From NCBI GenBank assembly GCA_963556195.1, contig OY744533.1, forward strand, positions 48,147,749 to 48,211,748: DNA of 64,000 nucleotides, written 5' to 3'. Under the pieces are notes generated by a model. That model saw nothing but the letters and a program-made list of their open reading frames with translations. It made no database searches and was not told the DNA's origin. The stretch comes from Sepiola atlantica (taxonomy: Eukaryota; Mollusca; Cephalopoda; Sepiida; Sepiolidae). Every line of letters begins with the position of its first letter. Position 1 is the stretch's first letter. Position numbers and translations under genes: made by a program. Shown one piece after another: positions 10,520-22,625 of the stretch.

Positions 10520-10760
10520 GTTATCGGGCTGAGGTATGGTTCTGTTCAGTTCAAGGAGGTCCACCTTCCGATTCTTTACTTTCTCTCTGAGAAAGAGTTA
10601 GCTTATTGTTAATCGCCTGAAGTGCACTTACCTGGAAATGCTGTCGGGGCTGCTAAGCCTTTTTTGTGGGCCAGAGCACGCTTATCCTAGTGCGCTGGCT
10701 TTTCAAAACCACACTTGACCTTGTGCTTAACCTTCTAGAACGGAAGTAAATAAAATACTA
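10520..10760 (+). repeat. Dispersed repeat family D, partial copy
   Basis: Contains GAGAAAGAGTTAGCTTATTG followed by TTAATCGCCTGAAG, which resembles GAGAGAGTTAATTTATTGCC followed by GATCACCTGGG in 18290-18615. Probably a diverged partial copy of the same repeat. Confidence 0.3.
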
Positions 10761-11355
<595 letters not shown>

Positions 11356-11455
11356 ATAAGGTATATTCTGACAACGTTCGTAGTATCTCTAAATCAGTCT
11401 TTCTTGATATGCCGTCCTCCGAATAAATAGAACTTAAATTCCTTTCATGAATGTG

Positions 11456-11558
11456 GTTATGTCCCGTGGCCTAATGGTTACAGCGTTTATGTGAGGAGTC
11501 GAGGTTGACTATATGACAGTGGTTCGAACTGTGCGACCGTCCGAGATCATCATCTCTG

Positions 11559-11613
<55 letters not shown>
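11456..11613 (+). mobile_element. tRNA-derived SINE with (TA)n tail
   Basis: CCCGTGGCCTAATGGTTACA holds an A-box-like sequence (TGGCCTAATGG near 11468), and GGTTCGAACTG near 11521 is a good B box, at roughly tRNA spacing with a short insertion. A short body follows, and the copy ends directly in a (TA)n tract at 11562-11613. A pol III promoter head and simple-sequence tail are SINE hallmarks. Octopus tRNA-derived SINEs are known as a class; identity with a named family cannot be checked here. Confidence 0.6.
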
Positions 11614-11614
<1 letters not shown>

Positions 11615-13859
11615 TAGCAAAAACTACTCGCCTTGCAGATTTATCTACTGAGAAACAATGCTATTTTTACGTTTTGGTAATTTGAAGAAAAACAACAAAA
11701 AAGGATATTGGTGTTATTTGAGATATTCCAGGTAGGTAGAAAAGTAACTTATTTTGCCTTTGGTAACAGTTATTTGTTGACTATTTGTTTTTTGCGCATT
11801 TTTTTCCTATTAGTTATGAATACCCAATAGATAAAAGGATGCGCAATCGAAAAAGAGTAACGTCAATTGGTCAAATAAAAGAAGTATATATTCCTGAGAA
11901 ATTTTAGATGGTTACTTTATGCTTTTCGCTTTTATTATTAATAGCTGAGTCCGTCCCCCGGAGTTGCCCGGGAGAAATGTAAAAGAATGAATTAAAGAAT
12001 GTAAACATCTGGCCGAACGCAAATAGGGCACATGTTTGAATTGTTGCAGGGTGAAAAGAGGAAGAAAAGAATGTAGGAAGGAGGGAGTCGTGGTTGTAGG
12101 AGTCTTCCTGTCTATCCCATGGTATTTTTGTTTTGGATTTAACACCTGCTCTATCTAAAATTAAAGAGGCATACAGAGCCGTAATAAATTCAATTCCTAC
12201 CCGGTTATCGTTGTTTAGAAATTCCATTTTTAGAGAAGAAGGAAAAATAGAAAAAGAAAAAAAAGAAAAAAAAAAGAAAACCGAAAAAAAAGAAAAACGA
12301 AAAAAAGAAAAAAATGAGTATGCTTTCTGAGCACTACTGAAACACACAGATATAATTAAGGAGGTCTGCAGAGCAGTAGTAAATCATATTTGTTTGTATG
12401 AAAATGATGATAAACATAATAGGTAAAGTACTACATATTACAGTAGTTGTGTTTCAAATTACTACATGGTAACGTTGAATATAATAAATCCGGCCTTTAG
12501 TCACCCCTCCACACTCTCTCGAAGGTGGAAGTATAACAATACAAGAAATAAAAAATTGTATGAGACGACTCTCCGTCTTTGAACTACGCTGTTAACTTTT
12601 AGGCAACGAACGCGAATATAAAATGTAAGCAAAATTAGGTCATCTAAAACAAGACAGCCGGTAGCTGGCATGTGTTATGATTTACGATACGCCATAAGGC
12701 GATCAAATCTAAGAGCCATCATTCGATGTTTTTTTTTCTAAATTTTAGACATCATGCGTGTGAAAGGATAGGGTTCAGAAAATGTCAACTTTATGTATAT
12801 ATGTTGAGTATCTTGGCATATATAGACTACATTCGGAAGTTGAATCGCTGAAGAAATTGTAGTCGTCATGTTGAATGTCAAAATACAGAAAGAACTATGT
12901 TCGTTTATTGCATTCTCTATAACTAGAATGAGTATAAATGTATACGAATAGGTTGAAGTAACGTAATCCGATATTCTCGAAAAATCAACGGAATTAGCGA
13001 GAGCGTCCATTAAATGTTTGTGCAATGTTTTGTATTATGTAGTAAATTAATAGCAGACAAATTGTAAATACTAACGGACACTTTAAAAAAATAGACGTTG
13101 ATTATTATTTCTCGGTGACGATTGGGAGAGTTTCAGTACTTAAATATTAGGGGGGAAAAGATTTTGCTACTACCTATATGGATTATGTTTGAGGAGAGTC
13201 GAAGATGGTGGGCCAAAAGTAATATTTAGTGTTAGCTGGAGGAAAATAATAACACATTTACTTAAACACGATCGAGTAAATAAGCGTAATGTAGTCGTGA
13301 GTTTAGTAGTCTGTTATGCATGTGGTTAGTATCCGATTCTTCGAACGGGTACATGGATAAATCGTCTTAACTTTATATATTAAATAGATAGAAAAAGATA
13401 AATAAATTAAAAATTAATGACGATTTTAAAAAATATATGAATGGATTTTTTTCTGTGATTTATAAAGCTTTTTATAAATTTAAAAAAACTTAGAGGAGGA
13501 GAGTTATTCTGAGAATATGATATCATGATAAACGAACTACATGCACTTACCCTAGAGAGGAGGTAATGAGTGAGAGGATAATATCATGACGAACGAACAC
13601 TCCTACCCCTACCCTAAAAAATAAGAGTTAATGCCTTGGAGCATGATATAACGACAACAAAATAGAAGGTACGCTACTCCCACACACAAAAACGAGAAAG
13701 TAATCTTTAGAGGATGGTATCGTGAGGAACTAACGTATACTATACTGCTGTCCCCAAAAAGAGAAGAGGTGATGCCTGGGAGCAATGTATCATTACGAAT
13801 GAAAATATACTACACAGAATTAAATAAGCATAAACCATTTTAATGATAATATAATTAGA
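11614..13859. other. No gene seen; A/G-rich tract
   Basis: At 12238-12315 a run of GAAAAA-type units gives a lysine/glutamate or phenylalanine/serine-rich translation, which explains the 147-codon minus-strand frame at 11904-12347. ACTAGC at 11613 next to CTCGCCTTGCAG could be another Helitron-like end on the minus strand. The rest is unassigned AT-rich sequence; 13500-13800 repeats loosely a motif with ATATCATGA(t/c)GAACGAAC about every 80 bp. Confidence 0.35.
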
Positions 13860-13861
13860 TT

Positions 13862-14400
13862 AGGTGGAAAGTTTTGGTAAAAAATAGCAACGTAAAGATT
13901 TACATCCATATACAGTCCAAATATTTGTCCAAGGACACTTTAAACGTATTAGGCTGTTATACGGAGCCAACACACGCACAGACAATGCTACTTTTCTTCT
14001 ATTAAAACGTAAGCGACAATGGTACATCTTTCGTGGCTGCCCGCGGAGGCCGTGACTTAGTGCTGAGGTGAAATAGTCCTCGCCAGAAGCATGGCCATCG
14101 CACCTGCCGCTACTCAGGTGAGAGCACATTTAGTCTTTGAAAACGCTCCTTGTAGACAAACGTGGAGAGTCCTGTCATTAACCTGATTGTCAACGGTTGA
14201 ACACGTTTGAAGTGTGCGATTTCTCGTTGAAGATAAGGATTTCTTGCTTGGATGACGTACTGAAGAATGGGCCGTACCAGAGTTTCGTATCGGGGACGGA
14301 AAGTGTCTGCCGTTAGGTTAAGAAAAAATCTCCCGAGCAGGTAGAGAACCCGCCTGAGTTTATTTGTAATCTCGATACAATGACGCGTTGGTTTGAAAAA
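13862..14400 (-). pseudogene. LINE reverse transcriptase C-terminal remnant
   Basis: The minus strand reads TADTFRPRYETLVRPILQYV, then IAHFKRVQPLTIRLMTGL, STFVYKERFQRLNVLSPE, a stop, and in a shifted frame HGLRGQPRKMYHCRLRFNRR and KVALSVRVLAPYNSL. This is the 'YK.LVRP.LEY', 'ERVQRR.T+LIPGL', 'Y.ERL..L.L.SLE.RR', 'R.FF..RVV..WNSLP' sequence of CR1/jockey-type LINE C-termini. At least one stop and two frameshifts make it non-functional. Confidence 0.65.
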
Positions 14401-15535
14401 GCTGTCTACAACTTGACTAACGCTCTTATATATGCATCAGTCTTAAGAAGAAACGTTACGCTAAGAATAGACATAACACTATTTAAATAGAAAGGTATAA
14501 CACACAACTATTAGGAAGTATATCGAAGAAAATTTATCAGTTCCAACCTTTAACACATCAAGAGGAACCAAGATATCCGACCGGTATTTTTTCACTAGAG
14601 AGCTGGTATGACTAAACTACTGACGTAAGATAAATTTAAAACATTAAAAGGGGTAAATAGTGTTGGCTCTGAATTTTCAGAAGTGATCTCCCTTTAAGAA
14701 TTTCCAAGTTGTCTCCTCTGAATTATGTTGCACCACGAGTGAATGCACTCCTCCATTTCCTGAAATCAAAAATATATGATTCCACTCTACATGAATGACA
14801 TAGAACGGTATCGCTCTCTCTTTCTGTCATGGACGTCCAAGGCATTGAACATGGTTTGACAGGCTGCCATCTTGGTACACCTTTCAATAACTCTGGTCGC
14901 AGTCATTTTTAGACTCCCTTTCTTCTGATCGCAGCCGTAAGCTCCCAAAAATATCTTCACCAAAATATAAGTCGTATTTTTTCATACAATGTCAATGCAT
15001 ATCTCTGTCTATTCGTTAACTCTGGCAATATATGTTCTTTATCTATTGCGTTCGGACATTTAACCTATTCTTCCTTTAGTAATAACCACTGGGTTTTTTT
15101 TACATTTTATGTATCATGTTTCCTGTATCATTCCATGTTTGTCTTCGATAAACGGTGTATGTAAGATTAAATGTGTAGGCATGTAAATTCAAGTGTTTCT
15201 TAATTTATAGCCTTTCCCCGTTAGTTTATTGCGACCCTTGTGTATGAACTCAAGGAAACTCAGAAGACCAAAATGGCGACCGTATGTCTTGGAAAGAAAT
15301 CTAAATATATGGTTACTAAAAACGTAAATAAATACGGATATATTATATAGGTGTGTTAGTTTCTTTATAAGCAGAGGGATCAATATCAGTGAGAGCCGAA
15401 TAGTCGGTAAATAACTCGCATACAAACACTTAATTATTTTTTTTAATGCAGAGAAAAGCAAACATCACAAAGAACTCTTTCACGCCCATACACACCAGTG
15501 AAGTATAGACTAATTTTTTTATACAGAAGAAAGGT
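14401..15535. other. No gene seen
   Basis: No recognised repeat or gene. The 90-codon minus-strand frame at 15189-15461 has no recognisable feature. Confidence 0.35.
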
Positions 15536-15930
15536 TGCCACATTTGGGCTGGTGCACCAACCACTAGCCACTTCCTCTTGGACAAGTTTCAAAAAATAAG
15601 TTCTAGCGTCATATGTCTCACATTGTCTGCCAAGCCCCTAACCCCTGGCGCATCGCCGCAGTGTTGCATATCTTTGCTTGTTTTATAAGTACTACTACGG
15701 AATGTGCTCCGATTAACTTACTGCACTTTTACGCCTCAACGAAAATACTTTCGACCATCTCGACTAGAAACAAAATCCTACCCCTTCACTGAGAAGCGCC
15801 TGGATGTTGGAAGATTTACTACTCTGTTAGCACCTTTCCTTGGACTCCTCGCCCTTGGACTTCTTTTTTGTTCCCTGTTTTCGCGACCGTACAAACATGC
15901 AGAAATTTAAATGTACTGTGAACAAACCTT
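15536..15930 (+). pseudogene. Jockey/CR1-like LINE remnant (C-terminal)
   Basis: Plus-strand translation shows HIWAGAPTTSHFLLDKFQK, then in another frame AHRRSVAYLCLFYKYYYGMC, RKYFRPSRLETKSYPFTEKR and, at the end, MQKFKCTVNKPFP. These are the 'CHIWGGAP', 'HRR.VASLSLFYKYYYG.C' and 'F+C.VN' blocks of the same LINE lineage as 9620-10340, here on the opposite strand. Frames change at least three times. Confidence 0.7.
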
Positions 15931-16571
15931 TCCCTATTCACGTTGTCCCCTATAAATATGGCTCTTATCACAGTATTCCTTTACGCGTCAGTGGAAATAT
16001 GATTTGTTTCTGGATGAACAAAAACAAAGTAAACAAAAGCAAAGAAGAAAGAAGTCATGTCTGAACGAATAGGCAATATATTGAGGAAAGCAACGATGAT
16101 TTTAGTTCGCCAACTTCAGAATAATAATTGGACTTTATTAATGAAAAAGAAACAGAAAATAAAGGTTTTAATTACATCCATTCACAGTTTTAATTTTTTA
16201 CATTATTCTTTTGTCTTGTTCTTTTATTGTTGCGTTTGTTAAATCAACTTTGAACAAATTGATTTGATTAGACGTGTTCGTATAATGATGTTGCTTTAAG
16301 AATGTCACGATTTCTTGCGTTGTTATAATTTTATAAGTGGAAATAAAATGATTGTAAGTTTATTATTTTTATTGCTAGAAACATCTTAATTGATTATGAG
16401 TCCGACTAAAGTGTAAATTAATTATGACGTAATTTTTCGAGTATTTTGATGAGTTGGCAAACATTCTTTTGGCCAATAACCTGTAGTGTATACGATTTTT
16501 ATTCGATTTAGAAGAACATTGTAAGTGATGTACTTCGGCCAAAAAATATCAGTTAATTTGTATTATTAGGA
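15931..16571. other. No gene seen
   Basis: AT-rich sequence without recognised elements. Confidence 0.35.
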
Positions 16572-16790
16572 TTGTCCGAACTACTGTTCTCATATTGGAT
16601 GTTAATCGTACACCGTTTCGGCCGGTGTAACCTTCGACCTTCTTCAGGTGTGTCGTGTGAATTAAATAAAGTTTTGTTTTTTTTAATTTTGTACAGATTC
16701 CCGAGTTCTACAATACAAGGTTACATCGGCCGAAACGTTGTGAGAATAACATCCAAGATGATAACAGTAGTAAAAATTCCGATGCATACG
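16572..16790 (+). repeat. Foldback repeat family E, copy 1
   Basis: Left arm ACTGTTCTCATATTGGATGT plus the GTTTCGGCCGGTGTAACC block (16582-16631) is the imperfect reverse complement of GGTTACATCGGCCGAAACGT plus ACATCCAAGATGATAACAGT (16712-16770). Each arm holds a hammerhead-like half or motif (minus strand 16611-16650: CACCTGAAGA ... GAAACGG). Other members lie at 22626-22998, 23090-23470 and 51185-51350. The plus strand can be read as a short peptide in the full copies (IKIPE..KVHL.KV), but frames are not maintained. Confidence 0.6.
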
Positions 16791-17091
16791 TATTAGTGAG
16801 TTATTAATTAAAATAGAAATGGCACCGCGTAAAGGGCTAGGCATATTCAATTGTATTGATGCCAGCTTCTTCCATCGTTCGAATGTGATTGATTGGTTTG
16901 TTTGTAGGTTGGTTGGTTGGTTGGGTTTTAACGGTATGTCGATCGTGTAAAGTCATTTAATGCTATGGAAGTTTATTTATCGTACATTCTTATGTGTAGG
17001 TTATTTGCAGTATAATTGGGTCGTATTTTTTTTTATTAAACGTATAGTGGTAGTAATATTTTGGAGATGGGTAAAGAGATTTTTGGGTTTT
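16791..17091. other. No gene seen
   Basis: Contains a short (GGTT)n run near 16900-16925. Nothing else recognised. Confidence 0.35.
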
Positions 17092-17400
17092 TCAAATTTT
17101 CTTATAAAGTCCTGTAGCTTTCAGGAAATTGAATATATTGTCTACGTAAACTTTATTAAACAGATCCTTCAAATTGTTTATTCGGTAGGATTTTTGTCTG
17201 GTTTGTAAGAGATCTTTACAGGCAATGAGTATGTGTTCAACGGTGAAGGGTTACTCGTATGGTATGCATGTTGGAGGTTCTTCTCCCTTCAGGAGATATG
17301 AATGAGTTAAGTGAGTATGACCGATTCGTATTCTTTGCTAATACCACCTCCTCCCTCCAGGGTATTCCGTGTCCTTGTTGCCATTATTTGAGTATAGGCA
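17092..17400 (-). pseudogene. LINE C-terminal remnant (zinc-binding region after RNase H)
   Basis: The minus strand reads WREEVVLAK, a frame change, then RIRIGHTHLTHSYLLKGEEP, PPTCIPYE, a stop, PFTVEHILIACKDL and FNFLKATGLYKKI ending in a stop at 17092. It matches the 'LRIGHTRLTHSYLL.GE.PP.C..C..PLTVEHIL..C' block found near the C-terminus of I/jockey-type LINEs; one expected cysteine is now Y. One stop and one frameshift are visible. Confidence 0.75.
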
Positions 17401-18289
17401 TTATGGAATGTAGTTAAGTGTTATGTGAATTTAGGAAGAAGTTCCTTGATGATATTGAATCCATTAGATCCGAGAATGAGACCAACTATTTTAGTCTTTT
17501 GTCCGTTGTAACCGAACGAAGTAGATCTACTTGGTCTCAGTCTACTATGAACTCGCATGTGTCGATTGTGAGTAAATTCATCGTTTGTTTCATACGACGT
17601 TCTTGCTTATGTTACAATCATTTGTATCCGATTGTTCATTGCTTGTTTGTTCACACTCTGTCCTACTATAGTTTTTGAAAACAAACTGTGAATAAATGCA
17701 TATTTATTAACTAACCCCCTTTATCGTCTTTTGTTACCGACGTATGCGTGCTGGCAAACATATGTTTAGCAGATTAGCCTGCATTCCCAAACTCCACTTT
17801 GCCTTTCCAATATTCTCATTCTTCACCTTATTGTTTTGTTCGTCCTTTCAACGTGAACAAAACTGTGCAGACATGTTATTTCCGATATCGTTTTGAACTG
17901 TGAGAAGAAGAATAAAAAAAAAGGTTGAATGCCTGATGATGTAAGAGATTATTCACATTACTAGCTGTATATATTTTCTTTGAATCGTTTAGTAATTAAC
18001 ACATGCGGAAGGGCAAACACAGAAAGTACTGAAAGACTATTAACATAAGAGGTAGTTGAAGTTCTTCTTGGTTAAAAATGGTTGAAGTCCGCTTGTTTTT
18101 ACGGTGGGGCGATGTTAAAAGCTGAAAGGCAGAATACCTTATTATGTCATCGGTGTTTCGACGACCTATTGGTCTACAGGGTGACCGTAAATCTAAGTAA
18201 ATAAGAGAATTGGGTATTTGCCAGTTGTCATACCAGCCTTGGTTCGCCTTTTTTTATTAGCTGCTCGTGTGTATCAAAATCTGTTTTTG
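17401..18289. other. No gene seen
   Basis: No recognised gene. ACTAGCTGTATATAT at 17961 is a weak Helitron-end-like match only. Confidence 0.35.
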
Positions 18290-18615
18290 ATTTTTTTTTA
18301 ACATAGTTCATCTTAAACAAGGCAGGCTGATTTGAACCATCATACCATTCTTTGTCGAGATGAGGCATGGTTCGACTTGGGCCTAGGAAGTGAACACTCC
18401 CAGGCATTACTTCCTCAATCGAGAGAGAGTTAATTTATTGCCGATCACCTGGGGCCCCTCTCTAGGGGAACGTCGATAAGTCTGTTCCCGGATATTTTGC
18501 ACCCGACCAGACTGCTTCCTCGAGGGGAGCTGATTTTCCTTACCTTCCTGTTTTTGTGTAACACGTACATGCTAACTGATTCCTTTTTTTACCTCTGTGT
18601 CCAGACTTTACAAAC
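18290..18615 (+). repeat. Dispersed repeat family D, copy
   Basis: Aligns with 57540-57850 over about 300 bp. Shared blocks are ATGGTTCnnCT, CCGACCAGACTG (CTCGACCAGAGTG in the other copy), GGGGAGCTGnTTTTCC or GGGGGAGCTGGTTCTCC, and TTTTTACCT followed by TCCAGACnTTAC and ACACnnTGT. Both are in the same orientation. Family unknown; no tRNA head is obvious. A shorter match occurs at 59355-59440. Confidence 0.55.
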
Positions 18616-19087
18616 ACTCTGTATATCGTCTTTTTACTTGTGAAGCACAGATTTCATTATCCTTATCAGTAACGAGACAGGGGACAGGAGCTTTTCATTT
18701 GCTTTCGTTTTAATTTTTGGAGATGTACCTAAATAGCTTGAGTATTTAGAGGTCGCTTAAATTCCTCTTGTAAGTGGGTAATAGAGAAAGACAGATTAAC
18801 GTTTCTTTTTGTCGAAAATAGTATTTATCTCTTCCAAACAAATAATAGAAAGTCTGTATTGGGCGAATAGAGATTTACTTCCAGTGTCTTGAACTTGAAA
18901 ACTAGCGCTTATGCGAAAATAAATCCGACCGAATAGATTTATTTTCTGGAAGAAACTTAAATCACATTTTATTTTTAAATAACATGGATTAACGATTAAA
19001 AAATAAAATTGCTATTCAGAATGAATTATTGTTTTTGTGAGACTGGTGATGAAAGTGGAGACTCAGACAAACTAAATTTTATATATA
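18616..19087. other. No gene seen
   Basis: AT-rich sequence up to the TA target site (19086-19087) of the mariner-like element. Confidence 0.35.
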
Positions 19088-19112
19088 CAGGGTGGTGCAA
19101 AAGTCGCGCATT
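19088..19112 (+). repeat. Left terminal inverted repeat
   Basis: CAGGGTGGTGCAAAAGTCGC plus GCATT. Pairs with 20367-20391 in inverse orientation with two mismatches (T/C and G/A). Confidence 0.9.
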
Positions 19113-19181
19113 GGTTTGTTTAGGTAATAGAAACTACAACATTTCAAGTAATTTACTAGGCTTTTCTGATAAATAATACAT

Positions 19182-20279
19182 TTACTTGGTAATTTTGTTG
19201 CAGTACGTTTTAAAAATAATATCCTTTAAATAGGCACCATTTTCAGCCTCACAAAGACGGGCTCTAGTTAGGGCATTTTCCATTACAGTCCTTAGAATAA
19301 CTGGTTCTAGTTCTTGGATTTCATGTTTGATATTGTTTTTAAGCTCTTGAATCGTTGTAAGCTTGTTCACATATACCCTTTCCTTAAGATAACCCCAAAG
19401 GGAAAGGTCAAGGGCTGTTAAATCCGGTGAACGTGAAGGCCAGTTAAAATTCGAAAATCTGCTAATTAAGCGCTCGCCAAACAATCCCCTTAAGAGCGCC
19501 ATACTTTGTCGGGCAGTGTGGGCAGTAGCTCCATCTCGTTGGAACCACATTTCTGGGTTGTCCTGAACAGCTGGCCTTAAAAAAATTTCAATCATTTGTT
19601 GATATCGCTGTGCAGTTATCGTCACCGCGACACCTTCTTCGTCTTCAAAGAAATATGGACCGATCACTCTTTCCGAGGTAACACCACACCATACGGTACA
19701 TTTTAGTGGATGTAATTCACGCTGATGAACGTTCTTGGATTTTCAATGGCCCATATTCTGCAGTTTTGCTTATTTACAGAACCCGTTCAGATGAAAATGG
19801 GCTTCCTCGCTCATTATCAGCTTATGGATGAACTCATTTTGTTCTCTGGCTAATTGCTGAATGTGAACAGCATAAGCTACGCGTGATTGCAAATCTGTGG
19901 GTTGTAATGCCCGTACCAATTGAATTTTGTATGGAAACAGATGCAATTCACGCAAAATTCTTTGAATTGACCTTCTGGACATCCCAATCTGAGTGGCTCG
20001 TCTTCGAGTTAAGGTGTCTGGATTTTCAGCAATGCTATCCTCAACGAGTGCTACATTTTCCGCTGTCCGTACTGAACGTGGTCTGCCAGATCGTGGAAGA
20101 TCACTGACTGAACCCTGCTGCCGAAATCGGACCACAACACGATCAATTGTGGTCTGACTAGGAGATTGTCTGACATTATAATGCAGACGATAGGCTCTTT
20201 GCGTTAAAGTTATTGAACGATGGTTTCCGAAGTAAAGTTACATCATTTTGGTTCGTTGTTCAGTGCTATATTTTTTCAT
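19182..20279 (-). pseudogene. Mariner/Tc3-like transposase, broken
   Basis: About 366 codons from ATG at 20279 to the stop near 19182, usual length for this arthropod- and mollusc-type Tc3-like group. The N-terminal part (YSTEQRTKM then LYFGNHRSITLTQRAYRLHY) and RFRQQGSVSDLPRSGRPRSV are the helix-turn-helix DNA-binding region. The catalytic part shows EEAHFHLNGF, where the expected first D is E; QRDGATAHTARQSM with the second D; and SPDLTALDLSLWGYLK with the third D, 36 residues after the second. Breaks: TAA after about codon 13, a stop at 19770, another about 10 codons later, and two compensating frameshifts between them (the shifted frame restores VNKQNCRIW). It cannot make transposase. Confidence 0.9.
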
Positions 20280-20366
20280 GATAAATTGTCAATGTTTATA
20301 TCTGTAATATTCTGAAAAATAAGGAGAAAATTTGATTAAATGTGAAAGTTGTTACTGGTTCAAGCT

Positions 20367-20388
20367 AATGCGTGACTTTTGCGCCACC

Positions 20389-20391
<3 letters not shown>
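20367..20391 (-). repeat. Right terminal inverted repeat
   Basis: AATGCGTGACTTTTGCGCCA plus CCCTG, the reverse complement of 19088-19112 apart from two positions. Followed by TA at 20392-20393. Confidence 0.9.
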
Positions 20392-20420
<29 letters not shown>

Positions 20421-20457
20421 CGAGAGCGAGAGCGAGAGAGAGAGAGAGAGAGAGAGA
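20392..20457. repeat. (TA)n then (GAGAGC/GA)n
   Basis: TA dinucleotides to 20419, then GA-rich repeats with interspersed GCGA to 20457. Confidence 0.9.
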
Positions 20458-22481
20458 ATGGCATGCGATAAGATCTATAAGAATAAGAAACATAAAATTG
20501 TGACTCACTGTTTTGTTCATGTGTCTCGATCCGGACCTTGGTTGGACATATAAAAGCACGTATAAATATATATTTTTATGTAGTTTAGATTCTTACCTTT
20601 TGAGAGGTGTTAAAAACATTTAATGACCTTCACTTTGTCACTCAAGAATGAACAGAAATCAGTGTTGTAGTTTACTTTTATGTTAAGACATTTTTCTCGT
20701 TTTCACTGTTTTGTAGAAACGATTATGTTAATTTCAAACCCATGTGTTAAACACTCATGTTAGTTTAAAATTACAGCACTCGCTTCAACCGTCTAAAGTA
20801 CTCGAAGTTTTTCTACTAAGAAAAGTGGTTGGAAAGGAGTTGCAGTTATGTAATATACTTATGTCTAAATTAAGTCCATTAATGCGTTTGCATAATTTGT
20901 ATATCCATTTGTTTTCGTATTTTTTGCGTTGTTATGTGGAACTGAAGTCTGATTGTAATAGAATGCTTTTCATATTGGTTTCATTGTGTGTGGTTAGGTA
21001 AATTGTATTTCCGTGCGACCAATGAACGCACTGAGATGCCTTTGTGTTTTATGATTATTGACATTTGTCTCCTTAATATATCCCTCTTATTGCAAATGGC
21101 GCAAAAATTTAGTATCTGATGTTGCGGCTATACCATGATGTTAGGTTTGATCGTCAATAAGAAGTTGACTAGATAGAGGAACCAATGAGTATTTACATAT
21201 TTGATGTGTATCATGTAGCAGTCACAGATTTTATGTACTATTTTCCTCTTGATGTAAATAGACAGGTACGACTGAATAATGGTCTCATCGACCAAGCGGA
21301 TGTCTTGGTGTACGTATAAAATTTGTTGGAATAGGTATTCTAGCGCTCACGTACGTTGTTTCCTTTCTAGCCAGATAGATCCAGAGAGTCGTACGAATCC
21401 GGCGTTCTGTGGCTGGTTCTTCCGACTCATTTGCCTAGGGTGTATGGAGCTCTCTTATTTGTGAAGATTAGCTGAAATTAATTCCGCACTGCTAAAATAA
21501 AAGGTATTTTCTGTTAACCTTCAATTTTGTCTATGAATCAAAATTTACTTATAATGGAGATGGGCACACATTTACTCTCAACCATTATGATCGTATTGGT
21601 AGTTGCCTCGGTGGACAATAGATTGCGTTTTTTTATAGAAGTCGCTCCAGGCCAGGCATGAAGCCACTTTATGTAAGGAGCTAAAAAGAACCACAGATGA
21701 TTAACGCAAGGACAGGAAATGTCTATTGATCTTAGTTTTGAAAATAGCGAGGCTATAAATAGGAGGAAAACAGTCAGCAGAAAAAGAGTTCTACAAGCCT
21801 GCAGTTCTTGTAAATAGGCTGATGGAATGGGAAGATGTATCATAACAAGATATCTAAAAAGCGAATTGATGAAGACCACTAGACCAATGAATAAAACGAG
21901 CTTGAACAAAGGAAGCCGGGAATAACTCAGATAATTCTGAAGAAGACATGTCATAACAGTATTTATAGAAAGAACTGGGACTAGCAACATCATGCTAATG
22001 GTTAGTGTGATGGGTGATGTTAGATGTATTGTTTGTCTTCAAGCATTAATGGTCCATGCTGCTTATTTTGAGGTTTATTTTAAGGTGTTTGTATCTTGTA
22101 CTATTGGGTGATAGTTGGGTGGTTAGGTTGAAGTTAAAAACCATTCTGTTGTTATTTTATTTTGTATATCAAGTGTTTCTGTCTGTTTAGTGTTGAGGGT
22201 CTCAGTATAGCTAATTTGATGAATTTAAGGGGTGGTTGCTATAAATAAACTGTCTAGTGAATTATAAATTGTGTTACATTCGTTGAGACTAGAACAAATG
22301 CGTTTTATGAAAAATAAAAGTATTAATGCTTTTACGAAAATGAATCAAACTGTAGACAAAGGTAATAATGTATTGATTTTTTGTATTATCACAAACTTTG
22401 ATCTGACTAAATGTTTTATATTAAAGGTTGGACATTCCAACTCGTTTGGAATAATTGATATTTTCTGTTTGTAACTTTTAA
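20458..22481. other. No gene assigned; one hydrophobic open frame
   Basis: The minus strand at 21538-21993 is open for 151 codons with three or four hydrophobic stretches (for example LVLFIGLVVFINSLF and TLFLLTVFLLFIASLF). No family is recognised and there is no supporting homologous copy in the window, so I do not call it a gene. The rest is unassigned. Confidence 0.25.
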
Positions 22482-22515
22482 CTAGAATAATACCCGTCCC
22501 AGGGCGGGTAAAATT
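22482..22515 (-). mobile_element. Helitron-like 3' terminus (minus strand)
   Basis: On the minus strand, TACCCGCCCTGGGACGGGTA (a 20-bp hairpin sequence) is followed by TTATT and CTAG, then T. The same arrangement, with the same TTAATTTTA upstream, occurs at 52672-52705. Confidence 0.5.
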
Positions 22516-22625
22516 AATTCCTCGAAAACTGAGGTTGTGTCTCTCTCCCTTCCCACCTTATCAACTTATGATACACGAAATTGAATAAAATAACAAGCTG
22601 TCAATTTGAAAATAATCCCAGGTTC

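Larger units (their letters stand above)
19088..20391 (-). mobile_element. Mariner/Tc1-superfamily DNA transposon, full length, inactive
   Basis: 1304 bp from CAGGGTGGTGCAAAAGTCGC to the inverted copy ending GCGCCACCCTG. The terminal 25 bp on the two sides differ at only two positions. A TA dinucleotide flanks each side (19086-19087 and 20392-20393), the target duplication of IS630/Tc1/mariner elements. It carries one minus-strand transposase pseudogene. Both insertion flanks run into TATATA, so it probably entered a TA-rich site. The ends being nearly identical while the gene has three stops suggests moderate age. Confidence 0.9.

Noticed and set aside
11904..12347. 147-codon minus-strand frame
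   Set aside because: Its start region is translation of a GAAAA-rich tract; the remainder shows no recognised domain.
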